Positions 1 through 7,482 of a DNA stretch of 55,901 bases are shown here, piece by piece. The notes under the pieces are model-generated. The model was given only the letters and a program-made list of their open reading frames with translations. It made no database searches and was not told the origin of the DNA. How positions within the stretch are numbered: the first letter of the stretch is position 1; every line of letters starts with the position of its first letter. Origin of the DNA: Verrucomicrobiales bacterium (GTDB lineage: Bacteria > Verrucomicrobiota > Verrucomicrobiia > Limisphaerales > JAYPXF01); contig PBAL01000089.1 in NCBI GenBank assembly GCA_002715965.1, positions 1 to 55,901 of the forward strand, read 5' to 3'. The position numbers and the translations under genes were made by a program.

Positions 1-119
1 AAGTGTAACTAGCTAAAAGGGGCTTAATGCCCCTTTTTGCAATCTCTTTCGTAAGTACCCTTGTAATCAGGCCAACCGTATTCCCCGTTGGATTCTTTAA
101 ACGTATCCACCATATCGCA
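1..119. repeat. 119-bp direct terminal repeat, left copy
   Basis: Bases 1-119 are identical to 55783-55901. The copy holds the last codons of the DUF4376 gene (bases 1-8), a terminator hairpin and the 3' part of the leftward 78-residue gene. An exact repeat of this length with no gap is what a de Bruijn assembler leaves when it closes a circle (119 is a commonly used k value), so it is probably an assembly overlap and not a biological terminal repeat. Real short terminal repeats cannot be excluded from sequence alone. Confidence 0.95.
15..38. terminator. Bidirectional terminator at the convergent junction
   Basis: A stem AAAAGGGGC / GCCCCTTTT with a 5-base loop (ttaat) and a T run on both strands. 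It lies where the rightward late operon (last gene ends at 55790, i.e. base 8 here) meets the leftward 78-residue gene, whose stop codon (24-26) sits in the loop. It can serve both directions. The same hairpin occurs at 55797-55820 in the repeat copy. Confidence 0.85.
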
Positions 120-260
120 ATAATAAGCTAACTCAGCTTCAAAATCCCTTTCTGTTTCCATGCTAAATAAGACTGTCATGCACATAATAAGAGCCATAGC
201 TATAATAAGAACTCTATTAGGGTGCTTGTCGCCGCTTCTGCGATTGTAACAATGAGCCAT
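24..260 (-). CDS. Small membrane-anchored phage protein
   Basis: 78 residues. An N-terminal basic stretch is followed by one hydrophobic segment (about residues 17-33) and a polar C-terminal part with two cysteines in a pattern YCDMV...GWPDYKGTY...C. This C-terminal pattern recurs in small phage proteins of unknown function. The predicted topology is one membrane span with the cysteine-containing part outside the cytoplasm, where a disulfide could form (inference). Start ATG at 260 is preceded by AGGTGA. It is the last leftward gene; its end overlaps the shared terminator, whose stem encodes its last residues. Confidence 0.7.
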   Translation of the reverse strand: MAHCYNRRSGDKHPNRVLIIAMALIMCMTVLFSMETERDFEAELAYYCDMVDTFKESNGEYGWPDYKGTYERDCKKGH

Positions 261-279
261 AATTTCACCTAAGTAGTGT

Positions 280-314
280 GGTTAATTTTAATACAAGTAT
301 ATAGGTTAATTTTA
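280..314. repeat. Direct repeat GGTTAATTTTA x2 upstream of the 78-residue gene
   Basis: GGTTAATTTTA occurs at 280-290 and 304-314, 24 bp apart, in the 160-bp gap between two leftward genes and just upstream of the ATG at 260. Placement suggests a binding site or promoter spacer for the 78-residue gene, but no good -35/-10 pair is visible. The rest of the gap holds only the hairpin at 381-409. Confidence 0.4.
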
Positions 315-380
315 CACTTTAAAAGGTTGTGCAAACAGCACATGCAGCGCGTTTTAACCTAAAGTATAGCACTTATACGG

Positions 381-409
381 GCTACGCTGTAAAAAGCGCA
401 CAGCGTAGC
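381..409 (-). terminator. Hairpin downstream of the 267-residue gene
   Basis: Perfect 10-bp stem GCTACGCTGT / ACAGCGTAGC with a 9-base loop (391-399). It lies directly after the leftward gene ending at 422. There is no T run on the minus strand after the stem, so it could be a 3'-end stabilising hairpin or weak terminator. A partial copy of the arm (GCGCTACGCGG) follows at 420-430 inside the end of the gene. Confidence 0.5.
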
Positions 410-421
410 GTACAATTAGCG

Positions 422-1225
422 CTACGCGGTTTCAGCACGCTGTAAAATGCTTGGTTTGCTTGGGCGCTTGAAAAATGCGTGCGTATCGTCGTCCTTAGCG
501 TGTTCAAATGTAGCTGTGAACTCAACGGTATCACCTTTTTCTGCATCGTAGATTTTTGTTGGCAGCGTACCCCATACAGTTGATTTATTTTCAAGTTCAA
601 CAAGCATTTTGGTTGTTATTCCGCTGTCGTAATAGCTAAACGACTGACCGTGTACGTCTTTTGTCATTATTAGTGTACCCTTAACTGTAACACGTCCTTC
701 CGGTGCTGTACCCTTAAGCTCTTTAAGCTTGGCAAGTTCAGCTTCCCTAGCGGCTTTACGTGCAGCGGCCCGTTCTTGCTCGTAAGTGTGGATTAGGTCA
801 GAAAGCGACTTCTGGTTGGTTTTAATGTAGGCGTAACGGCTTTCACCATCGTCCCAAATCCGACCACGTTCAACAACACCATAGTCGCCAATGCAAGCGC
901 TAAGTTCTTCAATTTCTTTAGTGGTAGATTTAAGACGCACACTATACGCAAATCTACGGGAATTAGCAGTACGAACACGCCCTGTCATTAGCTCAAGTTG
1001 CTCGTAGAACTCTTCGCTGAATGGTAAATATGCACCACCTTGGTAAGTTGTGTCTTCCCAAAAGTAACCATCGCAAGGTGCGTGAAGCCTGCCGTAGCAA
1101 TCAATTGTAGGCTCTTTACCGTTGTTAGCGGTTGCAGCTTTCTCAGCTACTCGAGCGCGTAGCTTTGCGTAGTTTTCGTTCGCTTGAACAACGTGAGCGC
1201 GGATAACTTGTACTAATGTGGTCAT
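422..1225 (-). CDS. Phage protein with C-terminal OB-like domain, function unknown
   Basis: 267 residues. The first half is mixed helical; residues about 150-172 are a charged, alanine-rich helix; the last 90 residues (starting VTVKGTLIMTKDVHG) look like a beta-rich OB-type module with the pattern KMLVELENKSTVWGTLP ... GDTVEFTATF ... FKRPSKP. That C-terminal pattern recurs in phage and plasmid proteins of unknown role, possibly nucleic-acid binding (inference). The gene has its own consensus promoter at 1266-1293, so it is probably strongly expressed independently of the polymerase operon. The Shine-Dalgarno GGGG lies in the 3' arm of the hairpin at 1230-1265. Confidence 0.75.
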   Translation of the reverse strand: MTTLVQVIRAHVVQANENYAKLRARVAEKAATANNGKEPTIDCYGRLHAPCDGYFWEDTTYQGGAYLPFSEEFYEQLELMTGRVRTANSRRFAYSVRLKSTTKEIEELSACIGDYGVVERGRIWDDGESRYAYIKTNQKSLSDLIHTYEQERAAARKAAREAELAKLKELKGTAPEGRVTVKGTLIMTKDVHGQSFSYYDSGITTKMLVELENKSTVWGTLPTKIYDAEKGDTVEFTATFEHAKDDDTHAFFKRPSKPSILQRAETA

Positions 1226-1229
1226 AAAA

Positions 1230-1265
1230 TACCCCTACGGAATGTGTCTTGTTAATGTAGGGGTA
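1230..1265 (-). promoter_or_regulatory. Inverted repeat overlapping start site and RBS
   Basis: TACCCCTAC (1230-1238) pairs with GTAGGGGTA (1257-1265) around an 18-base loop. On the minus strand the first arm abuts the -10 box of the promoter at 1266-1293 and the second arm carries the ribosome binding site AGGGG of the gene starting at 1225. Read-through RNA from the polymerase operon would form the full hairpin and hide the RBS, while RNA started at the local promoter (near 1259) would lack part of the first arm. This is inference from position. Confidence 0.6.
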
Positions 1266-1293
1266 TTATTAAGAATGGTTGGAAGTATGTCAA
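1266..1293 (-). promoter_or_regulatory. Sigma70-type promoter for the 267-residue gene
   Basis: Minus strand: TTGACA (complement at 1288-1293), 16-bp spacer, TAATAA (complement at 1266-1271). It lies in the 86-bp gap between the polymerase gene and the 267-residue gene. The -35 is a full consensus match and the -10 is a 5/6 match. Confidence 0.7.
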
Positions 1294-1311
1294 CAAGTTT
1301 TTGCAATTATT

Positions 1312-3573
1312 TTAAATTGGGTATCCAATATCCTTAAGTATGCGGTTCGTTTCCTCAACGTACCAAGCGTAGTCAAGGTCTTTCGGAAGAGCTCCGTCCA
1401 TTTCCATTAATGGTATAGCACCATCACTCTTAGGAACCTTTTTACCATTTTTAGCATATATCATTCGCTGTAACGTACCCTCAGGCTGAATTGCGTAGTA
1501 CCATCGTACAGCTTTACCGAGATACTCGTAATGCACTGGTGTCCAGCGTGCTTGCCCGTAAGCAATACGCAACGACACAGCCATCCGGTCATAGGGTTCG
1601 TTATTGTCAATCCAGCTTTGCTTTATCCATGTGCCACCCTCGTACTTAACCCATCCGGTCTTAAGTAATTGCGCTTCCATGTCTTCAAGCTTTACTTTAC
1701 CCTCAGGGCCTGGATCTACGTATTTAACCGACACAGCGCCGCCCGTAACGTTACGTATGCTTATAAAATCCATTATGTTGGTACAGTTACGAATATACGT
1801 TTCAATGGGTGTACCATGCTCAAGGAACTCAGCGACTGCTTTGGTGCAGATGGTTGTAGCTGCGTTCTTACGCAAGCCTGGATCACTGTATGCCCCTTTA
1901 CCCTTAACGCCACCATCCTGCTTAACAGCAAAATAGTTGTTCACGTCTCTACTGCACAGCGCTCGGTAGTAACTAGCCTCCAGCTCGAAGTTAGTTTGCT
2001 TTTGCCATGCGTCAAGTATTGCATCCCGTGTTGCTGTTTTAGAACGGGGACATTTAATAACAATACCATCCGTATTAGCACTAATAACCTGTATACCGTT
2101 AAGCTCAAATGTCTCTATCATCATAAGCAAGGCAAGCTGGCCTGTGATGGTTGTTTGTATTAGTAGGTCTGGCGAGTAGAATATAGACCACTTGGAACCA
2201 AGCTTACCAAACGTCCCGTTAATAACGATTTTAAGGCTGTCCGCTGTACGCTTGCTGTCCTTCGCTAGCTGCTCGTATTCAGCTTTCTTAGTTGGATCCG
2301 TTTCCGCCTTAGCTTTGTCACCATATTCCTTAGCGGCATTTTTAGCAGCTAGACGTCGCTGTACAATACTTCTAAATACGTGTAAGAAGGCGGGCCCTAA
2401 ATGTTGCGGATAAAGGTTGTTATTAAGAATAATGAACGGGTAGTATGAGGTTACATCGTGGTCACTTAACTGGTATAGGTCGTCGCTAAAGTGGCTCGTT
2501 TTCTTTTCTGTACTGTGCAGACCACCGATACCCATCGTGTAAGTGGATTCGTTAATATTTATCTTAAGGTTAGCAAGCTGTGGCGGTAAGCCTACGGAAC
2601 CCTTTTCGCTGACCACAAATATAGTTTCACGTAGTATGTCCAGCACTCCGTTCATTAGTGGTGTTTGGAAACCCATCCAGTCAGGTATACGATAGCGGTA
2701 TGCTGTGCCGGGCTCAATTACAGGTTTACTTGGTTTGTGACCTAGCATCTTTGTAAGCTCGTGTGCAATTACCGCTTCAGCTATCTGTGCATCGGACTTA
2801 CTACGCAAGTCCACACTGTATTCCTTGCTCATTTCTTCACGCAAATCAATGTCCTTTTTAACCTTGTTGTATACATCGTGTGTGGTGTCCAAGTCGTTAA
2901 AACAGTAATAGCGTGTAACTGATATTTGGTCGGGTGTTAGCTCAACTTCTGGGTGTATCGGCAAGTCTTGCATTTTGCGCGTACCAGCACGCCCACCGTA
3001 TATCTTAAGCGAACCCGCTAGCGGGGTAACTTCCATGATATCAATGTGGTCAGCGTTAATGTTTTTGAGCTTAAGCTTCCGTAACACTTGCCAAGGTTTA
3101 AAACCCTCACCGATTATCATGTTCGTTGCTGCTTTCATTTGGGCAACGCTTTTACCAGCCATAGCCATGATAGCAATCGGCATATCGTACCCTATCGAGT
3201 TAAACCCTACAATAAGACCGTAATTCATAATCCAAATAAGCTTACGCGGGTCGTCGTTCCAATCGCTGTCACCATAGTCAGTACCAACACGTTCAAAGTA
3301 AATGTACTTGTTAGTTACGGTGTCCTTAAATGCAATAAGGAAGTAATTTATATAACACTCAATATCGAATACTAGTGGGTGTTTATTACTAACCGCTGTC
3401 ATAAGTTCTTGGTCGCTAAGCATAGGCAGAGCCATAAGCCTAGCTTCTTTAAGATAAGGTAAAAACGTATTAAGACGCCAAGTCGGTTCAGGTGCTAAAT
3501 ACTTTTCTTCATCCTTTTCCTTTTTGATTTTCGGCATATCCTGCCAAAACAAACCGAGCGCATCTACCCTCAT
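1312..3573 (-). CDS. polB: Family B DNA polymerase
   Basis: 753 residues. The N-terminal 3'-5' exonuclease domain shows Exo I FDIEC (D70, E72), Exo II around FNSIGYD (124-130) and Exo III around YYCFNDLD (222-229). Polymerase motif A is DVTSYYP (373-379), motif B is K448..N452..FG (455-456), and motif C reads ANTDG (499-503), the NTDG variant seen in several phage family B enzymes in place of the DTD of most polymerases. It should replicate the phage genome with proofreading. The gene overlaps the end of the sliding clamp gene by 4 bp, indicating translational coupling of polymerase and clamp. Start ATG at 3573. Confidence 0.92.
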   Translation of the reverse strand: MRVDALGLFWQDMPKIKKEKDEEKYLAPEPTWRLNTFLPYLKEARLMALPMLSDQELMTAVSNKHPLVFDIECYINYFLIAFKDTVTNKYIYFERVGTDYGDSDWNDDPRKLIWIMNYGLIVGFNSIGYDMPIAIMAMAGKSVAQMKAATNMIIGEGFKPWQVLRKLKLKNINADHIDIMEVTPLAGSLKIYGGRAGTRKMQDLPIHPEVELTPDQISVTRYYCFNDLDTTHDVYNKVKKDIDLREEMSKEYSVDLRSKSDAQIAEAVIAHELTKMLGHKPSKPVIEPGTAYRYRIPDWMGFQTPLMNGVLDILRETIFVVSEKGSVGLPPQLANLKININESTYTMGIGGLHSTEKKTSHFSDDLYQLSDHDVTSYYPFIILNNNLYPQHLGPAFLHVFRSIVQRRLAAKNAAKEYGDKAKAETDPTKKAEYEQLAKDSKRTADSLKIVINGTFGKLGSKWSIFYSPDLLIQTTITGQLALLMMIETFELNGIQVISANTDGIVIKCPRSKTATRDAILDAWQKQTNFELEASYYRALCSRDVNNYFAVKQDGGVKGKGAYSDPGLRKNAATTICTKAVAEFLEHGTPIETYIRNCTNIMDFISIRNVTGGAVSVKYVDPGPEGKVKLEDMEAQLLKTGWVKYEGGTWIKQSWIDNNEPYDRMAVSLRIAYGQARWTPVHYEYLGKAVRWYYAIQPEGTLQRMIYAKNGKKVPKSDGAIPLMEMDGALPKDLDYAWYVEETNRILKDIGYPI

Positions 3574-4556
3574 ATTTCACCCTCTAACCAGTGCATTCCC
3601 ACAATTAAACCTCGTACTTTTGCACCGTACCATAAGCAAGGGCTCGGGTACATTGTCAGGTCGAGTTTTTGTGCTATACCTTCGAGCTTTTGTAGCATAG
3701 GGAGTGAAAAGGTACTTTTACTTATAAGCCACTCTAATTCGTAGCTGGAACCTTCCCCACTTTCCTTCTGGTGGGTACGCATAAGTCCGGGCTCAAATAC
3801 AATACGATTAAACTTATCTACAAAAGGTTTCATAGCATCAACACCCTCAAAGAACTCTTCTGGTATTGTAACGGGGTTCCCGCTTACCGCTAATAGCTCG
3901 GTCACCTTGCTGGGCCACTCGTCGTCTATTAGGTTTGTTCGCATCCACTTACCATCTTCGTAATGTACAGTAAGCGAGTTCTGACTCATTTGGAAGCGTG
4001 TTGGTACGTCCTTAATGCGTAGTAATTCCTTAACCGCGCTACGGGGTACAATTATGTTTACAGGGAACGGCTCACCTAACCAATACTCAGCAACGATAAC
4101 GTTATTGGTTGCGTACACACTACGCCCGGAAAAGAATATCCCGTTTGTCCATGGGCGTGCAGCATCGTTCCCTATAAATGGCTCAAGGTGTGCAAGCGCT
4201 TCCAGCATTGCTTCGCCGTCAATATCTACAACCTGTCCTTCAGGCTCAAGGTGTGCGCTGTGCCCCTCAACACACTCAATATAGGTTCTAAACTTACCGG
4301 ACTTAACAGACAGCCGTCCCGTCTTTGTCATACCGAGCTGTATGGTATCTTTACACTTAGCAATGGCATTCACAAGTGGTACAGCTTTAGGTTTACAGTC
4401 TACGTCAAAATCTATCGGTACAGACAGCGCCATATTCCCGTTAAAACCCTGTATACGCCCCTTTTCAATTTTAAAATGGGTAAGTGTAGGTACAAGCTCT
4501 TTTTTCGCTACACAGCCCTGTACAAAGCGCATTTTACGCAATAATTCTGCTGACAT
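3570..4556 (-). CDS. dnaN-like: DnaN-like DNA polymerase sliding clamp
   Basis: 328 residues. The order of beta-rich segments, the length and local patterns (MSAELLRKMRFVQGCVAKKELVPTL at the start; VDIDGEAMLEALAHLEPFI; NNVIVAEYWLGEPFPVNIIVPRSAVKELL in the middle third) fit a bacterial-type beta clamp with three repeated domains, shortened in the last domain. It would tether the phage family B polymerase on DNA. I chose ATG at 4556 because it follows the dpdA stop (4558-4560) by one base and has GGGG upstream; a 49-codon upstream extension lies inside dpdA and is unlikely. Assignment is by overall pattern and by the adjacent polymerase; sequence identity to DnaN is low. Confidence 0.72.
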   Translation of the reverse strand: MSAELLRKMRFVQGCVAKKELVPTLTHFKIEKGRIQGFNGNMALSVPIDFDVDCKPKAVPLVNAIAKCKDTIQLGMTKTGRLSVKSGKFRTYIECVEGHSAHLEPEGQVVDIDGEAMLEALAHLEPFIGNDAARPWTNGIFFSGRSVYATNNVIVAEYWLGEPFPVNIIVPRSAVKELLRIKDVPTRFQMSQNSLTVHYEDGKWMRTNLIDDEWPSKVTELLAVSGNPVTIPEEFFEGVDAMKPFVDKFNRIVFEPGLMRTHQKESGEGSSYELEWLISKSTFSLPMLQKLEGIAQKLDLTMYPSPCLWYGAKVRGLIVGMHWLEGEI

Positions 4557-4557
4557 T

Positions 4558-5496
4558 TTAAAATAACCCCACTGTAAGATTCTTGTAGTGATTAACGCGG
4601 TTCTGATTAATGCGCCTGTTAATTTCCATGTACCCGTACATGTTGTACACAGCACGCGATTCGTACACGGTAGCCAAGCGCGTTTTGTCAAACCCCTGCT
4701 CACCTAACATGCCTAATATGTAGTCGTGCTCAATTGGTGTAAGGGTGTCAATGTGTTGCCCAGCGTCATGTCTGCTAGGGGACTTATCGGACACGTTCAT
4801 TGGTCCATGGTCTGGTGTTACAATTGCCCCGAATGCTGCTGCCTGTATCCACGAACTCGAGTCGCAGCTATACCAAGGATATTTTTCCATTAGGGGTGTT
4901 GAGGTGATACCGAAACCATGTACCTTAAGGCGCGGGTTGCCGCTACCGTCTGTAAGATAGTTGTGCCAAATGTGGTCAAGCCAAATCTCAAGCTGTTTAA
5001 CGGACTGTCCAACCATTCCGCCCAGTGTAATGTATTCGTAATTTTTAACGTACCATTCCAAATAACGCTCATCCTCACCAGCATGGAAACATGGTAGCGG
5101 ACGCACACCTAAGCGCTCCATGTGCATCTGGTTACGGAATGTCTCTTGCGGGTCACCAATACCATCCAGCACCGATGCCATTAAGCAACCATCCTCAACA
5201 CGTATAATGTCTTCGTTACGCCGGATATAATTGCAGTAGTCCTCAACGCTTAATGTGACACCTAGCGTGTAGGCGGAGAACGCTCCGGAATCCAGAAATA
5301 TACGTGCATTGTTTTCGCGCATGTTGTTTACATAACTTTGCTTGCCAACGTAGTGCCAGGACTCCAGGATATTATGGTCTTTAACTTGATCCATAATCTC
5401 AATTTCGCGTTCGTTTAGTTTGGGGTAACGGTTCCCGCCAGGCATATAGCTGTTCGTAAAAACCGCTGCTAAATATAGATGGAATTCACTCATCAT
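4558..5496 (-). CDS. dpdA: DpdA-type DNA 7-deazaguanine transglycosylase
   Basis: 312 residues. Related to tRNA-guanine transglycosylases; DpdA proteins exchange guanine in DNA for preQ0 or a derivative. Visible family signatures are FLDSGAFSAYTLG (about residues 66-78, with the active-site-type Asp), SVLDGIGDP, ITLGGMVGQS, KVHGFGITS and WYSCDSSSW (second candidate Asp). The length matches phage DpdA and is shorter than bacterial DpdA or Tgt. It lies downstream of folE, queD, queC and queE, all in the same direction, but a terminator (5515-5552) separates it from folE. Two ATG codons in a row; GGAG is 9 bases before the first. Confidence 0.88.
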   Translation of the reverse strand: MMSEFHLYLAAVFTNSYMPGGNRYPKLNEREIEIMDQVKDHNILESWHYVGKQSYVNNMRENNARIFLDSGAFSAYTLGVTLSVEDYCNYIRRNEDIIRVEDGCLMASVLDGIGDPQETFRNQMHMERLGVRPLPCFHAGEDERYLEWYVKNYEYITLGGMVGQSVKQLEIWLDHIWHNYLTDGSGNPRLKVHGFGITSTPLMEKYPWYSCDSSSWIQAAAFGAIVTPDHGPMNVSDKSPSRHDAGQHIDTLTPIEHDYILGMLGEQGFDKTRLATVYESRAVYNMYGYMEINRRINQNRVNHYKNLTVGLF

Positions 5497-5514
5497 AGTT
5501 TAAAGCTCCACAGA

Positions 5515-5552
5515 ATAAAAAAGCCGTAAGGTATGTTAACCGAACGGCTTTT
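5515..5552 (-). terminator. Rho-independent terminator between folE and dpdA
   Basis: Minus strand: stem AAAAGCCGT / ACGGCTTTT with a 16-base loop followed by a T run into TTATTC. It directly follows the folE stop codon and precedes the dpdA RBS, so base synthesis genes and the transglycosylase/polymerase genes can be expressed at different levels. No clear promoter for dpdA was found between hairpin and start, so partial read-through is likely. Confidence 0.75.
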
Positions 5553-5573
5553 AGTGTGCTAGATGCAATCCGA

Positions 5574-6149
5574 TTAATTAGCTAAGGACATGAACTCTGC
5601 ACGCGTCTCAGGTTCGTCCTTAATGACACCATGTAGCGCGGTTGTAATAGTGTGGTGACCTTGTTGGCAAATACCACGCGATTCCATGCACATGTGTCGC
5701 GCACGTATCAGTACACCAACACCGAGCGGTTCTAGGTGTTCTTGCAGCGCATCAGCAATCTGTGTCGTTAAGCGCTCTTGTACTTGCAAGCGTCTTGCGA
5801 ACGCATCCGCTAAGCGTGACAGCTTCGACAGTCCAACAATTTTACCATTTGGAATGTAAGCAATAGTTGCAGTTCCGAAAATCGGTGCAATGTGGTGCTC
5901 GCAGTGGCTATAGATTGGGATGTCTTTGACCACAACCATTTGATCATAATTGTCCGCACCGTCTTCAAACACCTTAAGGATGTCCGCAATGTCAGCACCG
6001 TAACCACTGAACCAGTGTGCCATAGCTTTAGCATAGCGCTTCGGGGTTTCCTGTAACCCTTCTCGAAGCTTACCGCCTTCTTGTTTTTGAATTACGTGTA
6101 GGGTGTCTTTGATTGCTAATTCAATTAGCTCTAGTTGATGTTTTTCCAT
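5574..6149 (-). CDS. folE: GTP cyclohydrolase I
   Basis: 191 residues, full length for the type I enzyme. It converts GTP to 7,8-dihydroneopterin triphosphate, the first step to preQ0. Zinc ligands are visible as C83 and H86 in SHCEHHIAPI and C154 in RHMCMESRG; the KLSRL and QERLTTQIADAL segments are typical. ATG at 6149 overlaps the queD stop (TAATG), so translation is coupled. In a phage with dpdA, queD, queE and queC this gene feeds DNA modification rather than folate synthesis. Confidence 0.95.
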   Translation of the reverse strand: MEKHQLELIELAIKDTLHVIQKQEGGKLREGLQETPKRYAKAMAHWFSGYGADIADILKVFEDGADNYDQMVVVKDIPIYSHCEHHIAPIFGTATIAYIPNGKIVGLSKLSRLADAFARRLQVQERLTTQIADALQEHLEPLGVGVLIRARHMCMESRGICQQGHHTITTALHGVIKDEPETRAEFMSLAN

Positions 6150-6634
6150 TAGCGTGTTCCCTCGTTGTACGCTACTTCTACAATGGCGCTATTCGCGCCG
6201 TGTTCTCTTACTTCCACTTTGGTTAGCTGCACGCCCTCACCAACGTTACCTTCTTTACACTGTCTACGCAACCATCCAGCAACCGTTTTATGAATGTGAT
6301 CGGCAAAAGCTTCGCAACCAACATTATCAAACTTAATAAGGTCAATTAGACCGTCATCTGCAAGCTTCTCGAACGTTGCCAGTTGCGGATCGTCTTTAGC
6401 GACGATGGTAGTGTGGTCAAACGTTTCTACAATCCATTCTTTAATGAACCCCAAACCGCCAAAATCCATAACCCAATTACGCTCATCTAAAGAAGTAGAC
6501 GTGAACTCTAAATGTATGGACAGCGCGTAACCGTGTATAAAGCTGCAATGTGACTCAGCACGCCATTGTCTGAATGCACAGCTAAGACCTAAATTGTGCC
6601 CAAAAGTTTTAGTTGATTTGTATAGCTTCTTCAT
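6149..6634 (-). CDS. queD: 6-carboxytetrahydropterin synthase (QueD-like)
   Basis: 161 residues of the PTPS/QueD family; makes 6-carboxy-5,6,7,8-tetrahydropterin from dihydroneopterin triphosphate. The signature region reads LSCAFRQWRAESHC then FIHGYALSIHLEF: the usual CxxxHGH motif appears as CSFIHGY, so one canonical zinc histidine is tyrosine, and the N-terminal His motif is FGHN. I recall the same HGYAL form in a QueD subgroup, so it is probably functional. FDHTTIVAKDDP and EVREHG complete the fold. Overlaps both neighbours by 1-4 bp. Confidence 0.88.
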   Translation of the reverse strand: MKKLYKSTKTFGHNLGLSCAFRQWRAESHCSFIHGYALSIHLEFTSTSLDERNWVMDFGGLGFIKEWIVETFDHTTIVAKDDPQLATFEKLADDGLIDLIKFDNVGCEAFADHIHKTVAGWLRRQCKEGNVGEGVQLTKVEVREHGANSAIVEVAYNEGTR

Positions 6635-6903
6635 GCTTTGCTAACCTCCACACGGTGTTTATTAAATACCAAGCGAACAACCACCTTATCCGCTCCTAGT
6701 TCTTCTCTTACGACAGACGCTACATCTTCCATAAACATACACTTGAAAGATACAAGTTTACGCATCTTTTTGCGTACTCCGTACAGCTCACGGAAGTTAC
6801 CAAACTCAGCTTCAATAAAGATTAAGTCTGGTAACTTGTTAACAGGACAAAACGTGATAATCGGAAGCCAAGTTGTTACCGTTGTCTTCATTTTGGTAAA
6901 CAT
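6631..6903 (-). CDS. Minimal QueF-like T-fold protein (candidate QueF-L)
   Basis: 90 residues, starting at ATG 6903 (GGTGGT 6-8 bases upstream). The pattern FCPVNKLPD (C19 to D26) matches the catalytic Cys/Asp region of QueF (CPxxxxPD, same 7-residue spacing), and FMED (E59) matches the substrate-binding Glu of the QueF FHED motif at nearly the same distance (33 versus 35 residues). The NADPH-binding ESKSLKLY motif of the reductase is absent and the motif His is Met. This combination resembles archaeal QueF-L, which uses preQ0 and ammonia to make archaeosine without reduction. Prediction: it converts preQ0 to the G+ (archaeosine) base, free or in DNA. It overlaps queD (ATGA) and the DUF457 gene. 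Confidence 0.62.
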   Translation of the reverse strand: MFTKMKTTVTTWLPIITFCPVNKLPDLIFIEAEFGNFRELYGVRKKMRKLVSFKCMFMEDVASVVREELGADKVVVRLVFNKHRVEVSKA

Positions 6904-7295
6904 AAAAGTACCACCATTATTGAGAACAGAATTCCGAAATACCATGTTGAGTTTCCGAATTCCCATTCTGGAATGTTAAGTTTAAATGTCCGCTCAGTAA
7001 ACGGGTAAAAAGGTCGCGGAGCCCATTCGTTACTATGAGTGACAGCGTCCAGTACAATATGCGACAGCCAAGCTTGAAATACTAGAAGACTTGTTAAGCC
7101 CGAATAGTACAAGCCCAAACCGACAACCGCACACACTAAGAAACTGTGTGTAAGCTTATATAGCTTGGTTGGGTTTAGCTTACGCTTAACACCTAGCACA
7201 AGGTCGGGCGCTGCACCTATAACCGCCCCCATTAAGGGGGCATTGTAATTCAAGCCAATAGCAGCGCCTACAAGGGCGTGAGTTGCTATGTCCAT
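6888..7295 (-). CDS. DUF457/YdjM-like inner membrane protein
   Basis: 135 residues with about four hydrophobic segments. Begins MDIATHALVGAAIG and carries HSF and HIVLDAVTH histidine/aspartate motifs plus APD, the pattern of the DUF457 family (inner-membrane putative metal-dependent hydrolases such as YdjM). In bacteria the family is SOS linked; its phage role is unknown. It sits between the 61-residue gene and the QueF-like gene within the 7-deazaguanine operon, overlapping the latter by 16 bp, so it may be part of the same expression unit by chance or by function. Confidence 0.75.
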   Translation of the reverse strand: MDIATHALVGAAIGLNYNAPLMGAVIGAAPDLVLGVKRKLNPTKLYKLTHSFLVCAVVGLGLYYSGLTSLLVFQAWLSHIVLDAVTHSNEWAPRPFYPFTERTFKLNIPEWEFGNSTWYFGILFSIMVVLLCLPK

Positions 7296-7296
7296 T

Positions 7297-7482
7297 TTAA
7301 CCTCTTACCGTTACAGTCCAGAGTAAGCGGTCAACCGCTTCAGCTCCGAGTGCTTTTAGGTTGTGAGGTGCTACATACCGCCCCACATTCTCGCCAATTC
7401 GTATTTTCAAAGTGCCCGAGCATGGTTCAGACAGGAACACTCGCTTACCATGCAAAGGGCCACCCATAAGTTTAACTCGCAT
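7297..7482 (-). CDS. Small protein with MGGPLHGKR motif, unknown
   Basis: 61 residues. Starts at ATG 7482, which overlaps the queC stop (TAATG). The N-terminal pattern LMGGPLHGKRVFLSEP is common in very short phage proteins of unknown function that form a small beta fold. No catalytic motif is seen. Tight coupling to queC and to the DUF457 gene places it in the modification operon. Confidence 0.65.
   Translation of the reverse strand: MRVKLMGGPLHGKRVFLSEPCSGTLKIRIGENVGRYVAPHNLKALGAEAVDRLLWTVTVRG

Noticed and set aside
3088..3375. Rightward frames inside the polymerase gene
   Set aside because: They lie wholly within a conserved enzyme and have no RBS or known motif.
6631..6966. A longer QueF-like gene starting at 6966 or a true NADPH-dependent QueF
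   Set aside because: The start at 6903 has the better RBS, and the NADPH motif is absent, so a preQ0 reductase (dPreQ1) assignment is not supported.
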